Below, one piece after another: positions 50,267-58,290 of a stretch of 64,000 nt of DNA. A program made the translations under genes and the position numbers. A model generated the notes under the pieces. That model ran no database searches and was not told where the DNA came from. It was given only the letters and a program-made list of their open reading frames with translations. Each line of letters opens with the position of its first letter. Position 1 is the first letter of the stretch. This DNA comes from JAGIBJ01 sp032119595 (GTDB taxonomy: Bacteria; Actinomycetota; Thermoleophilia; Solirubrobacterales; Solirubrobacteraceae): the NCBI GenBank assembly GCA_032119595.1, contig JAUMBQ010000006.1, positions 1,178,001-1,242,000 on the forward strand, given 5' to 3'.

Positions 50267-51174
50267 CCACCCTGCGGGGCTGAGCCGGCTGCCGGGTGCC
50301 AGCTGGCAGCCGGGTCCTTGGGGTGTGGTGTGTCGAATCGCCGTTTTCGGTGGGCACCCACCAGCGGTTGCGAATCAGCAAGGATTCCGACCGCTTCGCA
50401 ACCGCCGACGGTTGCTCAGCGTCCGTCGAGAAGCGCAACCTCTCCTGGTTGCGCTTCTGCTCCAGGCATCCCTCGGTGGAGTGCGCCCCTGTTGTCTCGC
50501 TTTCGTTTCCGCTCCGGGTGTCTCTCGGTCGTTTCGGTTCCGGGTGTCTCTCGGTCGCTTTCCGCTTCTGTTGTCCCTCGGTGGCGTCCGCCGCACTATG
50601 CAGCCTGTCCGCAACGGCCAGCGAGTGCGGACAGGCTGCGGCGCTGTGCACCAGACAGCGGGCCGGCGGGCTGGGGGGCGTCGCAGTGCATCACCAGCGG
50701 CTCCGGACAGGCTGCGTCGGCGTGCAACCACCACCGGCTGCGGACTCGGCTGCGGCGGTGTGCAACAGATAGCGGGCCGGCGGGCTGAGGGCCGGGGGCG
50801 TTGCGGTGCAATCACTAGCGGTTGCGGGCTGGCTGCGTCGCTGAGCAACCACGGGCGGTTGCAGAAATCCTCGTTCTGGCCGGGATTCGCAACCGTCGGC
50901 GGTTACGGTGCGCAATCGGGGTTCAGAGACACCGCCGACCGACCCGCTGGCGCCGAACGCGCTCCACCTCCGCCCGCTCGGCGCGGAGGCCACCAAGGTC
51001 GCGCCCGCGCCCGCGCCCGGGCCCGGATAGGCCTTGCAGTTGCGGCGCCCCAGAACGACAAAACGGCAGGACCCCGCTCTGGTGCCTGCCGTCTTGCCGT
51101 GTTGGTGGGCCGTTTGGGAGAGAGAGCAACGGCCGATCCCCGTGAGGGGAAGTGGTGGGGGGATGAGAGAAGGT
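50267..51174. repeat. gene-free region with tandem ~113-bp duplication
   Basis: About 900 bp with no convincing gene. Copies at about 50627-50739 and 50740-50861 begin GCGGAC, share CAGCGGGCCGGCGGGCTG, and end with related GCAACCACC-type sequence. Half-units repeat within each. Upstream (50340-50590) are complementary runs around GGTTGCG and repeated GGGTGTCTCTCGGTCG. Open frames here are translations of repeats. Confidence 0.55.
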
Positions 51175-51588
51175 CTAGAAGTCTTCGGGGACGATGTGTC
51201 CGGCGCCGAGCGCCTTGCAGAAGCGGTCGATGTCGTCGGCCATGTTGGCGCGGGAGAGAAGATCGAGATCGGCGGCGACGGCGCGGGTGCCTTCGTCGAG
51301 GGCGACGTCGAACTCGTCGAGTTCGTCCTGGCCGAAGATCGCCTCGCGGCGGTCCTCGCAGTCCGGGCAGCGAAGATGCACATGCCAGTGGGCACTACCG
51401 ACCTCGTTCCAGCTCGTCGGCTGGACGCGATCGTGGCCGCAAGACGGACAGGTCGAGAGCGGTGCCGTGCGGACCGGCACGATGGCCTGGCCAGCGCCTT
51501 GTCCGACGAAGCTCACGACGTCCACCTGCTTACCGGAGGGGAGCGTTACGCGCTTGATGATTTGAGTGCGGGGAGTTTGCTGAGCCAT
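51175..51588 (-). CDS. zinc-ribbon hypothetical protein
   Basis: A 137-residue protein with one C4 zinc ribbon ('CPSCGHDRVQPTSWNEVGSAHWHVHLRCPDCED', Cys pairs about 25 residues apart). A basic N-terminus ('TPRTQIIKRVTLPSGKQVDVV') and an acidic helical C-terminus ending 'CKALGAGHIVPEDF' flank it. Conserved-looking but unrecognised. ATG 51588 has GGAAG about 12 nt upstream. It diverges from tatA. Confidence 0.75.
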   Translation of the reverse strand: MAQQTPRTQIIKRVTLPSGKQVDVVSFVGQGAGQAIVPVRTAPLSTCPSCGHDRVQPTSWNEVGSAHWHVHLRCPDCEDRREAIFGQDELDEFDVALDEGTRAVAADLDLLSRANMADDIDRFCKALGAGHIVPEDF

Positions 51589-51816
51589 TGGTTTCGTCTT
51601 CCGTGACAGCCCAACAGTCGGTCTGCATGGCTCGGGTCTTGACGCGACCTCTCGACGGTTGATCGACCGGCCGGCAGGTGCATCGCCCAAAACGCCCGAG
51701 AACAATGGCCATACGGGTCTCACACCCGTCCGCTTCATTCTTGGTTCATCCCAGCCCGCAATGATTGGCACCGACGCTGCACCGCCCCGGAGCCGCGCGA
51801 TCTATGCTGGATGACC

Positions 51817-52098
51817 ATGGGAACCCCCGGACCACTCGAAATCGGCCTCGTCCTGCTGATCGTGCTCATCTTCGTCGGCCCGAAGAAGCTTCCGGGCCTC
51901 GGCAAGAGCCTGGGCACGGGCATGCGTGAGTTCAAGGACTCCATCTCTGGCGACAAGAAAGACGACGACGGCCTCACGGCCGAACTCGAGCAGCACCGCC
52001 AGGCCAGCGCGCCCGTCGCACCGCCGGTCGTCGAGCCTGCGCCGCTGACGAAGGACCCGGCCGACCCGCCGGCTCCTCCGCGCGACGCCAGCGAGTAA
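51817..52098 (+). CDS. tatA: Sec-independent translocase TatA
   Basis: A 93-residue TatA/E protein: a short N-terminal membrane helix ('LEIGLVLLIVLIFVGPKKLPGLGKSLG'), the amphipathic helix 'GTGMREFKDSIS' and a Pro/Ala-rich tail. ATG 51817 was chosen; TATGCT ends 8 nt upstream, whereas ATG 51811 would be only 2 nt from it. It forms the export pore with TatC. Confidence 0.95.
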   Translation: MGTPGPLEIGLVLLIVLIFVGPKKLPGLGKSLGTGMREFKDSISGDKKDDDGLTAELEQHRQASAPVAPPVVEPAPLTKDPADPPAPPRDASE

Positions 52099-52105
52099 CG
52101 CCTCC

Positions 52106-53182
52106 ATGGCGAGACGCCTCGCCCCGATCGGGCATGAGGACCAGCTCACCCTCGTCGACCATCTGCAGGAACTGCGGAACCGGCTCGTCAGCTCGCTGAT
52201 CTTCGTCACGCTCGTGTTCGTCTTCACGTTCTGGCAGAGCGAACGGGTCCTCGGGTTCATCACCCAGCCCGTCGACAACGCCCTGTCGACGACCAAGAAC
52301 AACGAAGACTCCAAGAAGAAGGACGCCGACGAAGTCCAGTTCGCCTACCAAACGGCGGTCTCGGCGGCCCTCCTGGCCCTCAAGGACGACAGCGCCGACC
52401 TCACGAAGGCCGTTGGTGCCCTCAAGGCCTCCAAGACCGTCAGGGCGGACCGCGAGCTCACGGCCTCGATCGCGACCCTTCAGGACCGCATCGCAAAACG
52501 CGCAAAGGTGCTGAACCAACTCAAGCTCACCGCGCCGTCCATCGATCGTCGCCCCATCACGCTCGGCGTGACCGAGCCGTTCCTGGTCACCATCACGTCG
52601 TCGCTCTACGCCGCGCTGCTGCTCGCGCTGCCGTTCCTGCTCTACCAGATCTACGCGTTCGTCCTGCCCGCGTTCACGCCGCGCGAGCGCACCGTCGCCC
52701 TGCCGCTGATGCTGATGGTCCCGTTCCTGTTCCTCGGCGGCGTGCTCTTCGCCTACTACCTGGTGCTCCCACAGGCCACCGACTTCCTCCTGAACTTCAA
52801 CGACGGCGAGTTCAACATCCAGGTCCAAGGCCGGGAAGCCGTCAAGTTCGTGACGTCGTTCCTGATCGCCATCGGGCTGATGTTCCAGCTCCCGGTGGGC
52901 ATCCTGGCGGTGGCTCGGTCCGGCATCGTCAGCGTCGCCCAGCTCCGCAGCAGCCGGCGTTACGTGATCGTCGCCTTCGCGGTCATCGCGGCCGTCCTCA
53001 CGCCAACACCCGATCCCGCGACCATGCTGCTGGCGATGGCCCCGCTCGTGGTGCTCTATGAACTGAGTATCATCGCCGCATCCTGGCTCGAACGGGTCCG
53101 TCCCCTCGAGCCGGTCTCCGAGCACTCTGCTCTCGACGATCTCTCCGACTACGCCCCGCTTCCGCTGGACGACGAAGACTGA
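52106..53182 (+). CDS. tatC: Sec-independent translocase TatC with enlarged first periplasmic loop
   Basis: A 358-residue TatC. 'LTLVDHLQELRNRLVSSLIF' is the conserved N-terminal motif; 'TEPFLVTITSSLYAALLLALPFLLYQIYAFVLPAFTPRERT' is the next conserved block. Five to six helices follow. Residues about 55-150, the first periplasmic loop, are far longer than the usual 40 or so and consist of Lys/Asp/Ala-rich, probably coiled-coil sequence. It starts 7 bp after tatA. Confidence 0.95.
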   Translation: MARRLAPIGHEDQLTLVDHLQELRNRLVSSLIFVTLVFVFTFWQSERVLGFITQPVDNALSTTKNNEDSKKKDADEVQFAYQTAVSAALLALKDDSADLTKAVGALKASKTVRADRELTASIATLQDRIAKRAKVLNQLKLTAPSIDRRPITLGVTEPFLVTITSSLYAALLLALPFLLYQIYAFVLPAFTPRERTVALPLMLMVPFLFLGGVLFAYYLVLPQATDFLLNFNDGEFNIQVQGREAVKFVTSFLIAIGLMFQLPVGILAVARSGIVSVAQLRSSRRYVIVAFAVIAAVLTPTPDPATMLLAMAPLVVLYELSIIAASWLERVRPLEPVSEHSALDDLSDYAPLPLDDED

Positions 53183-53210
53183 TCGCCTGCTCCCAAGGTA
53201 CCTCCACACC

Positions 53211-53960
53211 ATGCTCTTCGACACCTCCAGTCCCGGTCGCAAACGCGGCGTTCAGATCATCTTCGCGTCGCTCGCGATCCTGATGGGAGGCGGCCTCGTG
53301 CTGTTCGGCATCGGGAGCTCGCAGTCCGGCGGCGGCCTGACCGACATCGTCAACAACCAAGGCGTGTCGAGCCTGTCCGACCAGGCCAAGGACGACGCCG
53401 AGGATGCCGAAAAGGCCCTCGTGAGCAACCCGAAGGACGTCGCGGCCGCTGAGAAGCTCGCCCGCGCGCGCCTCGCGATCGCCACCAACGACGCCTTCGA
53501 CGCCCAGGGCCAGGTCAAGGACGAGAAGGCCCAAGTCCTCGTCACCGCCGCCGACGAAGCGTGGACCAACTACCTCAAGCTCGCCCCGGCCAAGCCCAAC
53601 CGCGCCGTGTCCGCCAGCTACGCGTCGTTCTACGCCTACCCAGGCGTTGCGAAGTACGACAAGGCCGCCCGCGCCCTGGAAACCAACCTCGTCACCCGCG
53701 AACCCAGCGCCGGCCTCTACGCCCAGCTCGCGATCTACTGGCTCTTCGGTGGCAGCACCGACAAATACGCCGAAGCCCGCGACCGCGCCATCGACCTCGC
53801 CGACTCCGACACCCGCAAGAAGGCGATCTCCAAGCAGCTCGCCGACTACAAGAAGCAGTACGACGACGCCATCAAGGCCCAGGCAAAGCAGGCCGAAGAG
53901 GCCCAAGGCGGCGCCGAGAGCACCACGCCCAAGCTCAAGACGCTGCCCACCCTCCAGTAG
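53211..53960 (+). CDS. TPR-like membrane-anchored protein downstream of tatC
   Basis: A 249-residue protein: one N-terminal membrane helix (about 15-36), then alternating helices of TPR/Sel1 size ('AEKLARARLAIATNDAFDAQ', 'DEAWTNYLKLAPAKPNRAVSASYASFYAYPGVAKYDKAARALETNL', 'GLYAQLAIYWLFGGSTDKYAEARDRAIDLA') and a Lys/Gln tail. Function unknown. It probably sits outside the membrane and is co-transcribed with tatAC (28 bp gap). Confidence 0.75.
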   Translation: MLFDTSSPGRKRGVQIIFASLAILMGGGLVLFGIGSSQSGGGLTDIVNNQGVSSLSDQAKDDAEDAEKALVSNPKDVAAAEKLARARLAIATNDAFDAQGQVKDEKAQVLVTAADEAWTNYLKLAPAKPNRAVSASYASFYAYPGVAKYDKAARALETNLVTREPSAGLYAQLAIYWLFGGSTDKYAEARDRAIDLADSDTRKKAISKQLADYKKQYDDAIKAQAKQAEEAQGGAESTTPKLKTLPTLQ

Positions 53961-54056
53961 GCCAGCGGCCGAGGCGTGGACCGCGACGCGCGATCCACGC
54001 CTCGGCCGCTACTATTCGCGACCGCAGCGCTGCCAGCCAGCGCCGCACCGCCTCCC

Positions 54057-54130
54057 GCCCCTGTAGCTCAATTGGTTAGAGCAGCGGACTCTTAATCCGA
54101 AGGTTGAAGGTTCGATTCCTTCCGGGGGCA
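54057..54130 (+). tRNA. tRNA-Lys (CTT)
   Basis: A 74-nt cloverleaf: acceptor GCCCCTG/CGGGGGC, D-arm GCTCAATTGGTTAGAGC, anticodon CTT at 54091-54093 in loop CTCTTAA, T-arm GAAGG-TTCGATT-CCTTC, discriminator A. The outer anticodon-stem pair is a G-A mismatch. CCA not encoded. Confidence 0.97.
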
Positions 54131-54138
54131 CTTGCCCG

Positions 54139-54163
54139 AAGGCCCGGCGTAGTCCGGGCCTTT
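54139..54163 (+). terminator. terminator after tRNA-Lys
   Basis: A perfect 9-bp stem, AAGGCCCGG (54139-54147) with CCGGGCCTT (54154-54162), 6-nt loop, followed by TTGTCGTT. Confidence 0.8.
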
Positions 54164-54197
54164 GTCGTTCCTGGGGCCAACTTCGCTGGGGGTTTCC

Positions 54198-54316
54198 GGG
54201 CCGGGGCGTGGTGGCCCTCCCTTCGGTCGGAGATTCCCCGCCTTGGCGCTTGGTTCTTTGGTCTTGGCTGGCTTGCGGGGAATACTCCCTGCGGGAGGGC
54301 CACCACGCCCCGGCCC
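54198..54316. repeat. long inverted repeat with perfect 24-bp arms
   Basis: Arms 54198-54221 and 54293-54316 are exact reverse complements (left arm begins GGGCCGGGGCGTGG). Just inside, GGAG-ATTCCCCGC and GCGGGGAATACTCC also pair apart from one base. As RNA this would be a rod of about 119 nt. No transposase is nearby; it may be a small non-autonomous element or structured RNA. Confidence 0.8.
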
Positions 54317-54464
54317 TGGCCGGCTTCGGCGTTGTTGGGCCTTGGTTCGTCTCGGCCCGGCTGCGCCGGGCCTTCGGGCGCGCGGTCCGCGGTGCGGATC
54401 TCTTCTGGGTGGGTTGGGGCGGCTGGCGGTGCTGGCGCGATTGGGGCGGCCCGTCGGCCGTGCC

Positions 54465-54728
54465 GGCTGCGGCGAAGCCGGGCTTTCCGCGCCGAGGGAT
54501 GGCGGTGGCCCGAGTCCGTGCGGGCGGGGCTCAGCGCTGGCTGCGGCGTAGCCGGGCCTCGCGACACCGAGGACGGGCGCGGCCCGAGTCCGTGCGGGCG
54601 GGACTCAGCGCTGGCTGCGGCGAAGCCGGGCCCTCTACTCCGAGGGGCGGTGGTGGCCCGAGTCCGTGCGGGCGGGACTCAGCGCTGGCTGCGGCGAAGC
54701 CGGGCCTCGCGGCGGCTACTCGGCGCGC
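54465..54728. repeat. 74-bp tandem repeat, about 3.5 copies
   Basis: GGCCCGAGTCCGTGCGGGCG recurs at 54507, 54581 and 54655, exactly 74 bp apart. The block GGCTGCGGCG(A/T)AGCCGGGC also recurs at 54465 (partial first copy) and then every 74 bp. The period is not a multiple of three, so the open frames across it are artefacts. Confidence 0.85.
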
Positions 54729-54756
54729 CCAGCGCCGCGGCCGCGGCGCACCTCAA

Positions 54757-54805
54757 AATAGGGTGTGAGTTTGTCTGAGGGGGTCAGTACAACACACACC
54801 CTATT
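54757..54805. repeat. dispersed hairpin element, copy 2
   Basis: An 11-bp stem, AATAGGGTGTG with CACACCCTATT, around GTTTGTCTGA-GGGGG-TCAGTACAAC. The inner stem CTGA/TCAG and G-rich loop match copy 1 at 22883, and GTGCAATGGC follows. The stem base that differs (A in AATAGGG versus G in AATGGGG) is compensated on the other arm. From 54806 to 55049 nothing else is recognised. Confidence 0.8.
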
Positions 54806-55049
54806 CCCCGGTGCAATGGCCGATGGCGCCGAAACGCTCAGCGCCGACTCGCCTCAGCGCCGACTCGCGCAAGCGCCGAACGCCCGCCAGCTTCCGAGGA
54901 CCACCCCGCCCTCAAGCCGGGATATCGACTCTCGCGGGACGAGGCTCGGCCGAGCTGCGCGGCCGTTGTGGCCCAAGGCGCAGGGCCCACCTCCTGGGCC
55001 CCCGCGCATCGGGCGCCTCCCTGGTCGAGCGCGCGCCGCCCGCGCGCCC

Positions 55050-56120
55050 TCAGGCGTCGATCAGGCGCTCTACCGCGCTGACGACGCGCTCGGCGGCGTG
55101 GCCGTCGCCGTAGAGGTCGAGGCGCTCCGTGGGAAGCGACTTGGCCATCGCGGTTTGGGCGGCGGTGGGGTCGAGGCCGACGAGGGTGTTCCAGCCGGCG
55201 TCGATGGTCTCGGTCCACTCGGTGGTGTCGCGGAGGGTGATGCAGCGGACGCCGGCCACGTAGGCCTCCTTCTGGACGCCGCCGGAGTCGGTGAGGACGG
55301 CGGCGGAGTTGAGGACGAGGCCGCTGAAGTCGAGGTAGCCGAGGGGGCGCAGGAGGATGAGCTCCGCCTCGGCGCGGGCGCGGAGATCGAACTGCTCCAG
55401 GCGCGCGGCGGTGCGCGGGTGGAGGGGAAGGACGACCGGGGTGCCGATCGAGGCCAGGACGTCGAGGGCGCGGGTGAGGTGGGCCTTCGTGTCGACGTTG
55501 CCGGCGCGATGCAGCGTTGCGACGGCGAACTCGCCCGGGGTCAGGGAGAGCTCGCCGAGCAGGACCGCGCCAGCCTCGAGCGAGGCCGCTCGGGTGCGGT
55601 GGGCGATGTCGATCATCACGTCGCCGACAACCTCGATGGTGCCGGCGACCGACTCCCGGCGCAGCTGATCGGCCGAAGCCTCGGTCGGTGGGAGGAGGAG
55701 ATCAGAGGCGTGGTCGATCAGGACTCGGTTGAGTTCCTCGGGCATGGCCCGGTCGAACGACCGCAGGCCGGCCTCCACGTGCACCAGCGGGATGCGCTTC
55801 TGCGCGGCGGCGATGCCACCGGCGAGGGTGGAGTTTGTGTCTCCGTAGACCAGGACGGCATCGGGATCGAGCTGATCCAGGAGCGGACCGAGCGCGCCGA
55901 GCATGAGGGCGGTCTGGTCGGTGTTGCTGCCGCCGTGAATATGGAGCTGGTGCTCGGGCTGAGGCGCACCGAGCTGATCGACGAAGACCTGGCTGAGTTC
56001 GTCGTCGTGGTGCTGGCCCGTGTGGACCATCACCTCCTCATGCCTGGCGCGCAACAGCGGCGACACCGCCGCGGCCTTGACGAACTGAGGACGGTTCCCG
56101 ATCACGGTGACGACGCGCAC
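55050..56120 (-). CDS. wecB: UDP-N-acetylglucosamine 2-epimerase (non-hydrolysing)
   Basis: A 356-residue GT-B-fold epimerase giving UDP-ManNAc. 'VIGNRPQFVKAAAVSPLL', 'VHTGQHHDDELSQVF', 'VYGDTNSTLAGGIAAAQKRIPLVHVEAGLRSFDRAMPEELNRVLIDHASDLLLPPTE', 'LHPRTAARL' and 'VLTDSGGVQKEAYVAGVRCITLRDTTEWTETI' are diagnostic. GTG start, TAGGGT 6 nt upstream. It works with the dehydrogenase at 56959, 0.8 kb away. Confidence 0.96.
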   Translation of the reverse strand: MRVVTVIGNRPQFVKAAAVSPLLRARHEEVMVHTGQHHDDELSQVFVDQLGAPQPEHQLHIHGGSNTDQTALMLGALGPLLDQLDPDAVLVYGDTNSTLAGGIAAAQKRIPLVHVEAGLRSFDRAMPEELNRVLIDHASDLLLPPTEASADQLRRESVAGTIEVVGDVMIDIAHRTRAASLEAGAVLLGELSLTPGEFAVATLHRAGNVDTKAHLTRALDVLASIGTPVVLPLHPRTAARLEQFDLRARAEAELILLRPLGYLDFSGLVLNSAAVLTDSGGVQKEAYVAGVRCITLRDTTEWTETIDAGWNTLVGLDPTAAQTAMAKSLPTERLDLYGDGHAAERVVSAVERLIDA

Positions 56121-56958
56121 CGCCGCACCCTATCCCGCACGTCTCCCGGCAGCCCGACGGGCTTGAGCGCTCTGGCGCTGGGACCGCGTCCCGAGGGCCG
56201 GCCTGTGCAGAGCGTCGACGGGGATCACGAGCGTCGCGGCGGCCATTCGGCAGCCAAGGAATCGATGCGTGGCGGTGACGCAAAGCCGGAACCGAACGTC
56301 AAAGCATTCCGCTTACCGAGCGCGACTGCCCGCCGCTGACCGGCTGAGGCGAAGGAAAAGCCGCTCGGCTACGGATTCGGTCGCTCTATTTGTTGGTACG
56401 GACCATCAGATTGGCGCACCAACAAAACGTATGCTCCGTAGGTTGCACCGGGTCGTGGCTCATACATATGGCCATACGGGAAGTCACCCTTGCGACGAAC
56501 TCCTTGTCGATCGGCAAGAAACTCGGGACTAATCGTTGCGTCTGCAACGACCTCGGGAAATCGCATTTTCCAACCGACTCCGATCGGTGGTACAACCGAT
56601 GTACGGGGGTTACGTAGGCCCGGCGAAAGCCGGCACACGCATCGCTTGGTCGCCGCGAGCTACAGGGGGAGCGCGGCGGCCAGGTCCCCGACCTCAGCGG
56701 CGGGGTGCTTGCACCCTGCCGCGAGGGATCGGTGCCGGCTGACCCTCGATCGTTCGGGGCTCAGCCGCCACCGATTCGTCGCGCCCGCGACCGCATCCCA
56801 ACGCGACTTCGATTCGTCGCGCCCGCATGAAGCCGGACGTTCCGCCCATTCCTCGGGCGACTGGCACGAGGTTCGCGGGGCGCGACCGAACGCCGATGCG
56901 GCGCGCGTGGCAACAGGGTGTTAGTGCCCGCCGCCGCTGCGCACGGGGCGCTCGGGCG
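56121..56958. other. intergenic region with a lower-GC island
   Basis: No convincing gene is seen. From about 56380 to 56620 the DNA is visibly less GC-rich (about half GC). The final part (56640-56958) has Arg-rich antisense frames, repeated ATTCGTCGCGCCCGC and a duplicated 17-bp piece of the wecC 3' end. Confidence 0.4.
56369..56638 (-). pseudogene. possible gene fragment in the low-GC island
   Basis: An 89-codon frame whose latter part ('MRFPEVVADATISPEFLADRQGVRRKGDFPYGHMYEPRPGATYGAYVLLVRQ', split here by eye into helix and loop) has protein-like composition unlike the Arg-rich shadows around it. GC content is lower than in neighbours. It could be the 3' remnant of an acquired cell-surface gene. 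No family recognised; it may be a chance frame. Confidence 0.25.
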
Positions 56959-58269
56959 TTAGTGCCCGCCGCCGATGCGGCGCACGCGGATGCCCGCGTT
57001 GCCGAGGTTGGAGCCGTCGAGCGTGCCGCGGCCGTCGACGACGGTCACGGCCCCGGGAACCTGGTCGGGCTTCAGGGCGCGGTACTCGGGATGGTCGGCC
57101 TGGATGATCGCCCCGTCGACGGGCGCGCCGTCCCACGGGGTGAGGCCCAGGCCCGTGAGCGCTGCGTCGTCGTACAAGGGATCGATGACCTGGGCCACGG
57201 CACCGCGCGCCTCGAGCTCGGCGACGACCGGGAACACGCCGCTGAAGGCCGTCTCGCGCACGCCACCGCGGTAGGCGGCGCCGAGCACGAGCACGCGCTT
57301 GCCCGGGAGGTCGACATCGCGAGCGAGGAGGTCGACGGCGTGGGCCGGCATCTCCTCGTTGACGATCCGGCCGTGGGCGACGAGCTTGGCGTGCGGGTCG
57401 CCCTGGAGGTAGAACCGCGGGTAGATCGGGATGCAGTGGCCGCCGACAGCAACGCCCGGGCGGTGCACGTGGCTGTACGGCTGGGAGTTCGCGGCGTCGA
57501 TCACCGGGGCGACGTCGATCCCGACGCGGTCGGCGTACTTGGCGAACTCGTTGGCGAGGGCGATGTTGACTTCGCGGTAGGTCGTCTCGACGAGCTTGGT
57601 CAGCTCGGCGGCCTCCGCGGAGCCCATCTCGCGCACGTCGGCGGTGAGGAAACTGCGGTAGTGCTGGGCGACCTTGCGCTCGCAGGCCAGCGTCACGCCG
57701 CCGACGAGCTTGGGGTAGGCCGCAAGGTCTTGGAAGATCCGGCCGCTGAAGACGCGCTCCGGGCTGAAGGCCACGTTGAACTCGACGCCCAGCTCCAGGC
57801 CGGACAGCTCCTCGAGCTTCGGGGCGATCCGCTCGCGCGTGGTGCCGACGGGCACGGTCGTCTCAAGGGAGAAGCAGGTGCCTTCCTTGAGGGCCGGGCC
57901 GACGTCGGCGATGACGGCATCGACGATCGCCCAGTCAATGACGCCGTCCTCGTCGACCATCAGCGGCGGGACGGCCACGACGAATTCGGCCTGGGCGACG
58001 GCCTCGGCGGTGGAGGTCGTGGCCCGTAGGCGCCCGGAGGCGACGAGCTCGGCCAGCGCCTCGTCGAGGCCGGCCTCGCCCGGGAACGGCGCCTTCCCGG
58101 CGTTGATCAGGTCGACGGCGCGCGCGTCGATGTCGGCTCCGACAACCGTGTGGCCTGCAGCGGCGATCTGAACCGCGAGCGGCAGACCGATCTTGCCGAG
58201 AGCGACGACGGCAGCATTGACGGGGCGCACTCCGTCGGGAACGGACGGCGCGGCGGAAGGAGCGGACAC
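56959..58269 (-). CDS. wecC: UDP-N-acetyl-D-mannosamine dehydrogenase (nucleotide-sugar dehydrogenase)
   Basis: A 436-residue NAD-dependent UDP-sugar 6-dehydrogenase. NAD fold 'AAVVALGKIGLPLAVQIAAAGHTVVGADID', 'SLETTVPVGTTRERIAP', 'FSPERVFSGRIFQDL', 'AELTKLVETTYREVNIALANEFA' and the active site 'RPGVAVGGHCIPIYPRFY' (catalytic Cys). UDP-ManNAc is the likely substrate given wecB; UDP-GlcNAc is the alternative. GTG 58269 is 8 nt from TAGCCT. The frame stays open far upstream, but that is antisense to two other genes. Confidence 0.93.
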   Translation of the reverse strand: MSAPSAAPSVPDGVRPVNAAVVALGKIGLPLAVQIAAAGHTVVGADIDARAVDLINAGKAPFPGEAGLDEALAELVASGRLRATTSTAEAVAQAEFVVAVPPLMVDEDGVIDWAIVDAVIADVGPALKEGTCFSLETTVPVGTTRERIAPKLEELSGLELGVEFNVAFSPERVFSGRIFQDLAAYPKLVGGVTLACERKVAQHYRSFLTADVREMGSAEAAELTKLVETTYREVNIALANEFAKYADRVGIDVAPVIDAANSQPYSHVHRPGVAVGGHCIPIYPRFYLQGDPHAKLVAHGRIVNEEMPAHAVDLLARDVDLPGKRVLVLGAAYRGGVRETAFSGVFPVVAELEARGAVAQVIDPLYDDAALTGLGLTPWDGAPVDGAIIQADHPEYRALKPDQVPGAVTVVDGRGTLDGSNLGNAGIRVRRIGGGH

Positions 58270-58290
58270 AGCGGGGTAGGCTATCGACGC
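58270..58290. promoter_or_regulatory. 21-bp divergent promoter with shared -10
   Basis: TAGGCTA (58277-58283) reads TAGGCT on plus, 8 nt before ATG 58291, and TAGCCT on minus, 8 nt before GTG 58269. Both genes appear leaderless, so each -35 lies in the other's coding sequence and the two promoters cannot be occupied together. Confidence 0.6.

Noticed and set aside
50091..51557. 488-codon plus-strand frame
   Set aside because: Runs through the end of the polyprenyl synthase gene, the 113-bp repeats and antisense to the zinc-ribbon gene; composition is repeat-derived.
54104..54778. Several open frames across the region after tRNA-Lys
   Set aside because: The 74-bp repeat is not a multiple of three, so the same peptide appears in different frames; this marks repeat DNA, not a gene.
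54057..54805. Integrative element using tRNA-Lys as attachment site
   Set aside because: No integrase, no duplicated tRNA 3' end and no phage or conjugation gene were found in the window.
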